Shown: piece after piece, positions 32,344 to 40,146 of the stretch | Position numbering within the stretch: position 1 is the first letter of the stretch | Layout: each line of letters begins with the position of its first letter | DNA from: JBFXAM01 sp050184295 | GTDB lineage: Bacteria; Planctomycetota; Phycisphaerae; UBA1845; Fen-1342 | Assembly: GCA_050184295.1 (NCBI GenBank) | Contig: JBFXAM010000036.1 | Coordinates: 1-40,964, forward strand | Length of the DNA stretch: 40,964 nucleotides | Direction: 5' to 3' | The notes under the pieces: generated by a model | Databases searched by the model: none | What the model was told of the DNA's origin: nothing | What the model saw: the letters and a program-made list of their open reading frames with translations, nothing else | Translations under genes and position numbers: made by a program

Positions 32344-32588
32344 GGAACGAACCTCCAGCATACGCGACGCGCGCGGTTCAAGGCAACCGGCGGCGGTGCG
32401 CCGCCGGCGGACGATCGGGCGCGGAACCGGGCGCCGCGTACTCGCAAGCCGCCGACAGGGATAGAATGCGCTTCCGGCGGCGTCTGCCGCAAGCGGCGCT
32501 CCCGCACGTGCCGCTCGATGTCCGCGCCGCGCGAATCGGCGTGCGAGGGCTCCGTCGATCGATCGACTCTCCTTGCCAGGAGCACAGC

Positions 32589-34082
32589 ATGAATCACGCC
32601 GCACACATCCGAATCCTGGGGATCGCGCTGCTGCTGGCGGGCGCCGCCGACGCGGCACTCGCCCAGGCCCGCGCGGCACAGGCGGCCGCGCTGACGTATC
32701 GGCGCGAAGAACGCGCGTTTCCGACCGGAGACCGCGCGACCAGCGTCCTGCTGCTGGAACGCACGTATCCGGCGGAGGTCCGGCGCGGCAGCGAGTTTCT
32801 GTATCAACTAACACTGACAAACATCAGCCGTGTGACCGTCGAGGAAGTTGTGCTGACCGAGCAGTTTCCGGCGACATTCCGCGTGTCGCGCGTGACGCCG
32901 GAGGTCGGCCGCACGGACGCCGGCCAGGCGTCATGGGGTTACCGATCGATGGGCCCCGGCGCGACGGTGACGATCCAGGTCGTCGGGTCGAGCGATCGCC
33001 CGGAAGACCTGACGTGGTGCGCCGCGGTTGCGTTCAAGCAGACGGCGTGCGTGACGGCAAAGGTGGTGGAGCCGCGGCTGGCATTGCAGAAGTCGATGCC
33101 GGCCGGCGTCGTGTTGTGCGACGAGATACCGATCCGGATCGTGGTGACAAACACGGGCACAGGCGTCGCGGAGAACGTCACGATTACGGACCAGTTGCCG
33201 GCGGGGCTGACGACGCGTGACGGGCTGACCGCGGTGGCGTTCGATGCGGGCACGCTTGCCGGTGGGCAAGCGCGCGAGTTCACGCTCGTGGCGCGCGCGG
33301 CGCGACCGGGGTCGTACACGAATCACGCCCGCGCCGTCGATTCGACCGGACTGGCGGCGGACGCATCGGCGAGCGTGGTGGTCACGCAGCCGGTGCTGCG
33401 CTTGACCAAGACCGGTCCGAACCTGCGTTATCTCGGGCGGACGGCGCAGTTCGACCTGACGGTGCAGAACGTCGGCGACGCGGTCGCGCGCGGCGCCACG
33501 CTGGTCGACAACGTACCCGCGGGTCTGGAGGTCGTCGCCGCCGACGGCGACGCCCGCCTCGTGGACGGACAGATCACGTGGCAGCTTGGCGACCTCGCGC
33601 CGAACGCCGCCCGCACGGTGCGCCTCCAGCTACGCCCGCAGCAGGTCGGGCGCATGACGAACACCGCGACCGCGCGGGCGGTGTGCGCGGAGGCGAACGC
33701 GACGGCGACCATCGACATTCAGGGCATTCCGGCGATACTGCTGGAGTGCGTCGACGACCCCGATCCGGTCGAGGTTGGCGGGACGACCAACTATGACATC
33801 ATCGTGACAAACCAGGGCTCGGCGAACGGCACCAATATCGCGATCGAGTGCACGCTGCCCGCGGAGATGGAATTTGTGAGCTCCGCCGGACCCACGACCG
33901 GCACGGCCGCGGGTGCGTCCGTGCGCTTTGCGCCGCTGCCGTCGCTGGCGCCGAAGGCCAAGGCGACGTGGCGCGTGACGGTGAAAGGCGTGCGGGAAGG
34001 CGACCTGCGCTTCCGTGTTACGCTCAAGAGCGATCAGATCGAGACGGTCGTCGAGGAGACCGAGAGCACGCGCGTCTACTGA
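32589..34082 (+). CDS. Secreted DUF11-repeat protein (OmcB-like)
   Basis: 497 residues. Signal peptide (LGIALLLAGAADAALAQA) to about residue 28, then four Ig-like DUF11/OmcB-type repeats beginning near residues 56, 164, 271 and 385. Each shows 'vt.G....y.i.vtN.G...a..v.itd.lPagl' (for example IPIRIVVTNTGTGVAENVTITDQL, read in parts). Such proteins are predicted to be cell-envelope structural proteins in Planctomycetes and Chlamydiae. Scattered Cys could form disulfides. AGGAG (32578-32582) is 6 nt before ATG 32589. A TAGAAT box at 32462-32467 could be its -10, though no good -35 is seen. Convergent with the next gene; the 94-bp gap holds a 12-bp palindrome CGTGCATGCACG (34106-34117). Confidence 0.88.
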   Translation: MNHAAHIRILGIALLLAGAADAALAQARAAQAAALTYRREERAFPTGDRATSVLLLERTYPAEVRRGSEFLYQLTLTNISRVTVEEVVLTEQFPATFRVSRVTPEVGRTDAGQASWGYRSMGPGATVTIQVVGSSDRPEDLTWCAAVAFKQTACVTAKVVEPRLALQKSMPAGVVLCDEIPIRIVVTNTGTGVAENVTITDQLPAGLTTRDGLTAVAFDAGTLAGGQAREFTLVARAARPGSYTNHARAVDSTGLAADASASVVVTQPVLRLTKTGPNLRYLGRTAQFDLTVQNVGDAVARGATLVDNVPAGLEVVAADGDARLVDGQITWQLGDLAPNAARTVRLQLRPQQVGRMTNTATARAVCAEANATATIDIQGIPAILLECVDDPDPVEVGGTTNYDIIVTNQGSANGTNIAIECTLPAEMEFVSSAGPTTGTAAGASVRFAPLPSLAPKAKATWRVTVKGVREGDLRFRVTLKSDQIETVVEETESTRVY

Positions 34083-34176
34083 TCGGCGGCGGCGCAGCGG
34101 GCGAACGTGCATGCACGCTGGCGCTGTGCGGCGTGCCGCGTGTGTTGGAGCGCGCGGCGCGCCCGGCGTTCCGACC

Positions 34177-36753
34177 TTACGGTTGTGCGAAGCGGATGCC
34201 GTCCATGACGCGTTTCAGCTCCACGCGATCGGCGCGGCCGCGCACGCTGGAGATGCCGAACGCCTGAATCGTGTAGTAGTGGTCGCCGACGACCACGTCG
34301 TATCCGAAGGCATAGGTTCCGCCGGGACCACGGGCCTCGTAGAAGAGCGCCGCGCGGTCGGCAAACTCGACCGCGTGCGGCTCGGCGACGAGTGTTGCGC
34401 CCGTTTTGGCTTGGAGCTGCGCGCGCACGTCGGCAGCGGTGCGCAACGCGGTGCGGCGCGCCGCCGGCGCCGCGTCGCGAAGCGCGTAGCGCGTGACGCG
34501 AATGTAGCGGTGATCGGTCGAGAGGTTCTTCGGTCCGGCGACAAACGCGGGGTCCGCGGCGCCGCCGGCCGCGGGCGCCGGGAACCACGCTTCGTGCGAC
34601 TGGAGTGTCCGCGGGTGTTGCTGCCAATGTCCCGGAAGCCGTAACGCGAAGCCCAGCGTCGTCTGCTGCCCGGTCCACGCCGGATCCGTTTCGCCTTCCG
34701 TGTACGGCTGCGGTTCGACGCCGAAGGACTGGTCGGCCGCGGCGTAGACCGCGCCGATCTCGGCCTGGGCGCGGAGCAGGGCGCGAAGGGTGGCTCGTGC
34801 GGCGAGAAGCTGGGGCTCGGCTTCGTCGCCGGGGACGAGTGCGGCGAGCCGGCATTCGACCAGCGCGAGACGGTTTCGAGCGGCGCGCGGATCGGTGCGA
34901 CGGAGCGCTTCCTGGTCGAGGTCTCCGTCCCAGAGACGTTGCGCGCCGCGGCTGAGCGCGCCGACGCCGTCGAGTACGCGACCGGTGAGGGCCTTCGCGA
35001 GGTCGGAGGCGCTGATGAGCTCGGTCTTGTCGCGTACCAGCTTGGTGCCGACGCCGGTGCACATCCAGGTGGCCATGTCGATGGCACCGAGGAGCGGGAC
35101 GCCGGCGAAGACCATGTCGATCGCGAAGTTGGCGAAGTTGCGACCGCCGGCTTCGATCGGATCGACGCCGGCATCGACGTCCTTGGCGAAACCGCCGAGC
35201 GCCTGGGCGGCGGAGAGCATCATGAAGAATCGGTCGAAGCCCGTGAGCGACTCGTTTTTCAGCTCCGTCATCTTGGCCGCGGTCTCCTGGAGCGCCGCCT
35301 TTTGCTCGCGCGCGAACTGCTTCAGGTAATTGGACTGAGCGCTGAGGCGGCGCATGAACCCGCCGGCTTCGAGTCCGCGAAACGAAGCGCGCACGCTCTT
35401 GAGATGCGCGATGGTTTCGGCGAAGCGCTGGGCTTCGGCGGGCGGCAGCCGGTCGATCTGCGCGATCGCGCGGCCGACGTTGGCGGCCGACAGTTCGCCG
35501 GTGGTGAGCAGCGCTTGGGCCCGCTCAAAGAGCGTGGTGAGCTGTTCGAGGTTGAGCGTCCGTGGGTTTCCGCCGGGTCGAAACCCGCTCGTGCCGCGGA
35601 CGAGGGCCCGCAGCTCGTCGTTCGCCTTGCGGATCGACTCGACGTGGGCGACGACCGCCGCCGCCTGTCCCTCCACGACCTGGAGCGGCTCCGGAATCTT
35701 GCCGAGCTGATCGCAGATGTTCTCGATGCGCGCGCCGAGCGACTCGTCGGCGTCGCCGAGCGCGCCGTCCGCGTCGGCGGCGAGCGCGCGGTTGCGCGCG
35801 GCCCGGAGGTCGCCGTGGATGGTGCCGTCGCGTTCGATGTACACCCAATCATGGAAGCGGGCGAGGGCGCCGGCGCGCTGTTCGGCGTCGTCGGCCGGGA
35901 AGCGCGACAACAATTCCTCGCGCCGCGCGCGGTATTCGTCGAGGGCGGCGTTTTGGGGGCCGAAGCCCGGTCCGCCGGGCAGCGCCGCCAATTGGTTGCG
36001 CAAGTCGGCCAGCTCGGCGGTGCGGCGCGCCCGCTCGCGACCGCGGGCGGCTTCGTTTGCACCGGCGCCGGCGCGCGGGTCGTCAAGCGCGAGAAGCTCT
36101 TGCAGCAGTGCGCAGATGCGCGCCTGCAACGAATCGCGGTCCGCGCGCTCGGGCGGCGGCGGCGCCGGCGCGGCGGCCGCGGCATCGCTCGAGTACACCC
36201 AGGTGATCTTCCCGGCGCCGCGCACGACGAGTGAGATCATGAGCTCTCGCCCGGCGTTGCGCGGGACGGTGATTCCGTAAGTGGTCTGGTCGGGCTCCTT
36301 CATGTGGGCGTCGACGTGCGCGAAATTGTTCCACTTCTTCTTGTTGGGATCATTCGCGAGTTGCAGGCCCCGCACCTCGACCCAGCCTTCAATCCCGCCA
36401 TTCAACAGATCCCCGCCCAGCCGTTCGCCGGTCGCGTGGATCGTAATGTGATGTTGCCCCTCCGTGAGCTCTCGGGGCACGTCCTGCACGTGGAGCTGCC
36501 CTTTGTAGTCCGCCCGGAGCTTGCCCGCGAGCGTCTCGCGATAGTGCAACGTGAATCCCTGCTCCAGCTCGCCTGGAATCCATTCTGTGGTCCGGTCGCC
36601 ATTCTTGCGCGTCTCGGTCTTGTTGGGAGCGCGGTCGACGCGCGCCAAACGCCAGACCCGTGGTTTCGCCGCGGCGGTGTCCTGCGCGGCGGCGCTTCCC
36701 GCCGGAACGACGCTCAGGAGAACGCTTGCTGCGATCGCGATGCGAAAGTGCAT
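34177..36753 (-). CDS. Exported 858-residue protein of unrecognised architecture
   Basis: Signal peptide MHFRIAIAASVLLSVVPAGS ending AAAQ (~24). Residues ~30-190 form a beta-rich domain with no recognised family (GFTLHYRETLAGKL, ITIHATGERLGG). An Ala/Pro-rich linker follows (~195-205), then a long charged helical region (~205-510). Residues ~538-569 are hydrophobic (FANFAIDMVFAGVPLLGAID) and could insert in a membrane. The last ~190 residues (TTLGFALRLPGHWQ ... VMDGIRFAQP) resemble the PsbP/DcrB-like fold. The frame stays open far upstream of ATG 36753, but the signal peptide fixes the start. A minus-strand TAGAAT (36847-36842) may be its -10. Function unknown; envelope location inferred. Confidence 0.8.
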   Translation of the reverse strand: MHFRIAIAASVLLSVVPAGSAAAQDTAAAKPRVWRLARVDRAPNKTETRKNGDRTTEWIPGELEQGFTLHYRETLAGKLRADYKGQLHVQDVPRELTEGQHHITIHATGERLGGDLLNGGIEGWVEVRGLQLANDPNKKKWNNFAHVDAHMKEPDQTTYGITVPRNAGRELMISLVVRGAGKITWVYSSDAAAAAPAPPPPERADRDSLQARICALLQELLALDDPRAGAGANEAARGRERARRTAELADLRNQLAALPGGPGFGPQNAALDEYRARREELLSRFPADDAEQRAGALARFHDWVYIERDGTIHGDLRAARNRALAADADGALGDADESLGARIENICDQLGKIPEPLQVVEGQAAAVVAHVESIRKANDELRALVRGTSGFRPGGNPRTLNLEQLTTLFERAQALLTTGELSAANVGRAIAQIDRLPPAEAQRFAETIAHLKSVRASFRGLEAGGFMRRLSAQSNYLKQFAREQKAALQETAAKMTELKNESLTGFDRFFMMLSAAQALGGFAKDVDAGVDPIEAGGRNFANFAIDMVFAGVPLLGAIDMATWMCTGVGTKLVRDKTELISASDLAKALTGRVLDGVGALSRGAQRLWDGDLDQEALRRTDPRAARNRLALVECRLAALVPGDEAEPQLLAARATLRALLRAQAEIGAVYAAADQSFGVEPQPYTEGETDPAWTGQQTTLGFALRLPGHWQQHPRTLQSHEAWFPAPAAGGAADPAFVAGPKNLSTDHRYIRVTRYALRDAAPAARRTALRTAADVRAQLQAKTGATLVAEPHAVEFADRAALFYEARGPGGTYAFGYDVVVGDHYYTIQAFGISSVRGRADRVELKRVMDGIRFAQP

Positions 36754-36923
36754 GGCGGCGGCTCCGTGAGGCGGCGCGACCGGCCCCGTGTCCGGCGCGC
36801 GGGCACTCGCTGTCGAGGTTCTCGGTGAGACACACTCTTGGATTCTATCGTACGAGGGGGAACCGAAGGTGCAGCAAAACTGGACGCGCACGCCGCGGCG
36901 AGCCCAGCGCCGGATGTCGGGTT

Positions 36924-37898
36924 CTAGCGCCGCCACGCGCGCGACGAGGCCGCATCGAAGACCTGAATGCGGTTGTTGCCGGAATCGATCACCGCGACGC
37001 GGCCGGCGGGTAGCGCGATCGCCTGCCAGGGATACGCGACCTGCCCCGGCTCGCGCCCGGCTCCGCCCCAGACGCCGAGCGACTCGCCGCGCTCGCTGAA
37101 GCGCTGAATGCGGTTGTTGCCGTACTCGGCGACGACGAGCGAGCCGTCGGGAAGCCGGTCGATGCTGTAGGGGAACCGCAATTGACCCGGTTGGCTGCCC
37201 AGTTCGCCGAAACAGCCCAGGAACGAACCGTCGGGTCCGAAGTGGCAGATGCGATGGCGACACGCATCCGCGACCCAGAGCGTCTGATCCGGCGCGACGC
37301 AGAGTGATTGCGGCCGCTCCAGTCGCGCCGCGCCCGCGTCGCGCCCGCCGAAGCTGAAGAGGTAGTCGTACCGGGGCGAGAACTTGCTGACGCGGTCGTT
37401 GCCGCCGTACTCCGATACGTAGATCGATCCGTCGGCGGCGACCGCGACGTCGGTAGGCAGCTTGAATTGTCCGGGGCCTTCGCCGAAGGAGCCGAAGCGT
37501 GCGAACTCGCGGCCGTCGCGGTCGAAGACGATCACGCGTCCGTAGTGCGTGTCCGCGGCGTAGATGTGACCGTGTGCGTCGGCGCCGAGGCCGGTCGGCT
37601 TGCCGGCGTCGATCTCGGGCATTCGCCACGCCCCAAGCGGCGCGCCGCGCGCGTCGAACCGCTGGATGCGTCCGGTCTTGTCGACCACGAAGAGCTGGTC
37701 GTCCAGCGCGACGCCGGCGCGCGGGTAACTCAGTTCGCCGGGGCCGTGGCCGCTGCGCGCGAACGTCTCGAGCACCGGCGACAGGTTTGGATCCTGCCGG
37801 CCGCACGATGCGACGCCCAGCAGCAGCGCGAGCGAAAGCGGATTTCGGTAGCGGGCGGCGGCGTTGTGAGCGGCGGCGCGTGGCCGCGGTCGAAACAT
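36924..37898 (-). CDS. NHL-repeat beta-propeller lipoprotein
   Basis: 324 residues. N-terminus with Arg-rich n-region, hydrophobic stretch PLSLALLLG and lipobox VASC, so probably lipid-anchored. The rest is about six NHL units of the form 'GpgqfkyPtgvAvd.dG.iYVaD..n.RV..F' (GPGQFKLPTDVAVAADGSIYVSEYGGNDRV, read in parts; PGQLRFPYSIDRLPDGSLVVAEYGNNRI). They form a six-bladed propeller, usually a binding scaffold. ATG 37898 gives the lipoprotein signal; an in-frame ATG near 37968 would add an Arg-rich stretch. It is on the same strand as its two neighbours, with gaps of 170 and 98 bases. Confidence 0.88.
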   Translation of the reverse strand: MFRPRPRAAAHNAAARYRNPLSLALLLGVASCGRQDPNLSPVLETFARSGHGPGELSYPRAGVALDDQLFVVDKTGRIQRFDARGAPLGAWRMPEIDAGKPTGLGADAHGHIYAADTHYGRVIVFDRDGREFARFGSFGEGPGQFKLPTDVAVAADGSIYVSEYGGNDRVSKFSPRYDYLFSFGGRDAGAARLERPQSLCVAPDQTLWVADACRHRICHFGPDGSFLGCFGELGSQPGQLRFPYSIDRLPDGSLVVAEYGNNRIQRFSERGESLGVWGGAGREPGQVAYPWQAIALPAGRVAVIDSGNNRIQVFDAASSRAWRR

Positions 37899-37996
37899 GC
37901 CAGGGATGATACCGCTCGCACGGCGACGAGACCGCGCGCGACGTTTGTCGACCGTCTGCGACACCATGGCGGGTCTCGCGCTGGCGCCGCCGCGCG

Positions 37997-38539
37997 TCAG
38001 GGCTGGAGCTTGCCTTTGCCTTCGGCGTACTGCGCCTTCGCGCTGCGCAGCGCATCGAGCAGCGCGGGTTCGGTGATGGTTCCCTGGCCGCTTGCGAGCA
38101 CGGCCCCGTCGGGCGCCACGACCGCAAAGGCCGGCGCGCGATCGAGCCCCCAAGGCTGCGCGAGCGCGCGATCCCAGTCGTAGCTGAGCGGCACGCAAAC
38201 CAGGTCCGCGGTCTCCTTGAGCACGGCGGGGCTCTTGAGCACCTGCTCCTCGAAGTTGGTGCACGCGACGTCGTACCAGTTCCGAAAGTAGACGAAGGTG
38301 AGCTTGCCGGCGGGCTTGGCGTCGGCATGCACGCGGTCGAACGTCTCCAGCCGCCACGCGATCCCCGGCGCGCAACCCGCCATCGCCAGCGCGAGCAGGA
38401 TCGCGACGCCCGCGGCGCCGACGCGCCTCGCGAGCGGCGGCGCCAGGCCGCGCGCCCGGCCATGCGCCTGCGGCGCGCCCCGGGGTTGGGGGAGAAAATC
38501 GGTTCCGCCGCTCTTGTCCGCGTCGTGGGATTGCGACAT
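37997..38539 (-). CDS. Thioredoxin-fold-like lipoprotein lacking CxxC
   Basis: 180 residues. Leader with GAAGVAILLALAMAGC lipobox, then a domain starting KLTFVYFRNWYDVACTNFEEQVLKSPAV. This resembles thioredoxin-like proteins of the 'W..xC..f....l.dp.v' type, but only one Cys is at the active-site position, so disulfide exchange in the usual sense is unlikely. The segment LVCVPLSYDWDRALAQPWGLDRAPAFAVVAPDG holds the expected cis-Pro position (RAPAF). ATG 38539 with GGCGGAG just upstream and a promoter at 38569-38596 support the start. Probable first gene of a three-gene envelope operon. Confidence 0.75.
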   Translation of the reverse strand: MSQSHDADKSGGTDFLPQPRGAPQAHGRARGLAPPLARRVGAAGVAILLALAMAGCAPGIAWRLETFDRVHADAKPAGKLTFVYFRNWYDVACTNFEEQVLKSPAVLKETADLVCVPLSYDWDRALAQPWGLDRAPAFAVVAPDGAVLASGQGTITEPALLDALRSAKAQYAEGKGKLQP

Positions 38540-38568
38540 CGTCTCCGCCGTGGGTGCCCGAGCCGCCG

Positions 38569-38596
38569 ATTGTAATCCTGCCGCGCGGCGCGGCAA
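38569..38596 (-). promoter_or_regulatory. Promoter of the lipoprotein gene cluster
   Basis: On the minus strand, TTGCCG (38596-38591), 16-bp spacer, TACAAT (38574-38569): 4/6 and 5/6 sigma-70 matches. Predicted leader of about 23 nt to ATG 38539. Confidence 0.5.
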
Positions 38597-38653
38597 GGCG
38601 GCGATTTGCGGTGCGGCGAGGCCGGCGGTCACAGACGCTTGACGAGAATCCGC

Positions 38654-39604
38654 GTGATTCGGGAGATCGACCAGCTCGACGAGCTCGTGGCGCTGCTGCC
38701 CTACCTCCTGCACGTGCCCGACGAGCCGCGCGGCGCCGATCCCGCCGCGATCAGCTCATTTCAGCAGTACTTGGACGACGCCGCCGTGCGCTGGCGCGCT
38801 TGGCAGCGCGCAACCACTTCCGGCCGCCCGGCTGCGGCGGTGCTGGCGCTGCTGCCGCCCGGTGCGACCGCGATGGTGCTGACGCCAAATCCGGGACAGC
38901 TCGGCGTCGATGAAGCGGCCCAAGTCGAGCTGACGCGCGCGGCGCTGGCGGAATTGCGTCGCCACCCGCTGCATTATGCCCAGGCGCTCGTCGAGCCGCG
39001 AGCGCCGGGAAAAGTCCGCGCGCTCGAGGCGGCGGGCTTCGCGCGGCTCACCGACCTGCTCTACTTCAGCCGGCACTCCGTCTATCCGTGGGTCGATCCC
39101 GCAAGCCACGACGGGCTGAGCTGGACGAGCTACACGCCGGAGCGGCACGCCGAGTTTGCGCGCACCGTGCTCGCGACCTATGCGGGCAGCCTCGATTGCC
39201 CCGAGTTGCTCGCGCTGCGGCCGATCGACGACGTGCTGGCGTCGCATCAGGCGGCAGGCGCGTTCGATCCGCGGTGGTGGGAGCTGATGCTGCTGGATGG
39301 GCGCGCCGTGGGCTGCCTGCTGCTCGCGCGAGTCGCTCATGCGCGGCTGTTGGAGATCGTCTACCTTGGAGTCGTGCCCGAGGCGCGCGGCGCGGGCATC
39401 GGATCGTTGCTGATGCGGCGCGCGATCGAGCATTGCCGGGCGGCGGGCGACGCCCGGCTGGTGGTGGTGGTCGACGAGCGCAACCTGCCGGCGCGCAAGC
39501 TATACGAGCACTTCGCGTTTGAACAGACGGCGACGCGCACGGCGTACCTGGCGCTGTTCAAGGGTGACGCGCCCCGCGCGGCGCCCACGCCGCCTGAAAT
39601 GTAG
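38654..39604 (+). CDS. GNAT-family N-acetyltransferase
   Basis: 316 residues. The C-terminal half is a GNAT domain: LEIVYLGVVPEARGAGIGSLLMRRAIEHC near residues 235-263 contains the acetyl-CoA loop R-G-x-G-x-G/A (ARGAGIG), followed by VVVVDERNLPARKLYEHFAF. The N-terminal half looks like a degenerate GNAT-like domain with helix ALAELRRHPLHYAQAL and 'LEAAGFARL', so the protein may be a tandem GNAT. GTG 38654 is the most plausible start; TTG 38606 and TTG 38639 are in frame and weaker. It is divergent from the lipoprotein gene. Substrate unknown. Confidence 0.85.
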   Translation: MIREIDQLDELVALLPYLLHVPDEPRGADPAAISSFQQYLDDAAVRWRAWQRATTSGRPAAAVLALLPPGATAMVLTPNPGQLGVDEAAQVELTRAALAELRRHPLHYAQALVEPRAPGKVRALEAAGFARLTDLLYFSRHSVYPWVDPASHDGLSWTSYTPERHAEFARTVLATYAGSLDCPELLALRPIDDVLASHQAAGAFDPRWWELMLLDGRAVGCLLLARVAHARLLEIVYLGVVPEARGAGIGSLLMRRAIEHCRAAGDARLVVVVDERNLPARKLYEHFAFEQTATRTAYLALFKGDAPRAAPTPPEM

Positions 39605-40133
39605 CCCTCCGCACGGGCTGAGGCGCGTGCGTGCCGCCGGCGTGGAGGCGATGCGTTTGTGGTGTGTGTGGCGCGCGGCGCATCGGTGCGGGCGCGTCCG
39701 AGCATCGCGCGGTGATTCGACGGAACCGGTGGTTGGGCCCGCGCGCGGCACGTGCGCGTTTTCGAGCGCGGCGCTGGCCTGGGCATGCCGAGAATGCGTC
39801 GCGCTCGCGCGGTCGCGGGCACGATCGGTCGCTTTTGGCGCGCGGACAGCGCGCGACGATCGTATTGGCCGGCGTCGCGGCGCGCCGGGCGCGCGCTCGC
39901 GATGTGGACAACTCGTGAACAGAAAAAATTCCGCGACGATCAGTTCTTGGTGCAGCGCAGGTTACGATTTTGTGAATGCTTTTGGGCTCGGAAATCGTTG
40001 AACGGCCACGCGCACCTCGGTACCATACGCGACGCTCATGAACGCGGCGAGGGCATCTTCAGAGACCCCGTCAGCATCGTAATTCGGTCATAACGCCAGC
40101 AAAATCCGGGGCTTGCCCCGGTGCGGAGATTCC
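39605..40133. other. Gap upstream of dnaA
   Basis: About 530 bases without a gene. The first 300 are very G+C-rich; 39900-40100 is AT-richer. One DnaA-box-like site TGTGGACAA (39903-39911, one mismatch from TGTGGATAA) is present; no cluster of boxes was seen. A candidate dnaA promoter and a hairpin follow. Confidence 0.5.
39998..40026 (+). promoter_or_regulatory. Candidate dnaA promoter
   Basis: TTGAAC (39998-40003), 17-bp spacer, TACCAT (40021-40026): 4/6 and 4/6 matches at ideal spacing, giving a leader of about 100 nt. Confidence 0.4.
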
Positions 40134-40146
40134 GTGGAAACCACGG
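40106..40146 (+). promoter_or_regulatory. Two hairpins over the dnaA ribosome-binding site and start
   Basis: Hairpin 1, CCGGGGC-TT-GCCCCGG (40106-40121), ends 3 nt before the SD GGAG (40125-40128). Hairpin 2, CCGTGG-AAA-CCACGG (40132-40146), contains the GTG start codon in its first arm. Both are perfect inverted repeats. They could limit dnaA translation. Confidence 0.5.

Noticed and set aside
36754..38463. Upstream extension of the 858-residue gene to 1428 residues
   Set aside because: The extra ~570 residues are an Arg-rich out-of-frame reading of the NHL and thioredoxin-like genes; the signal peptide at 36753 marks the true start.
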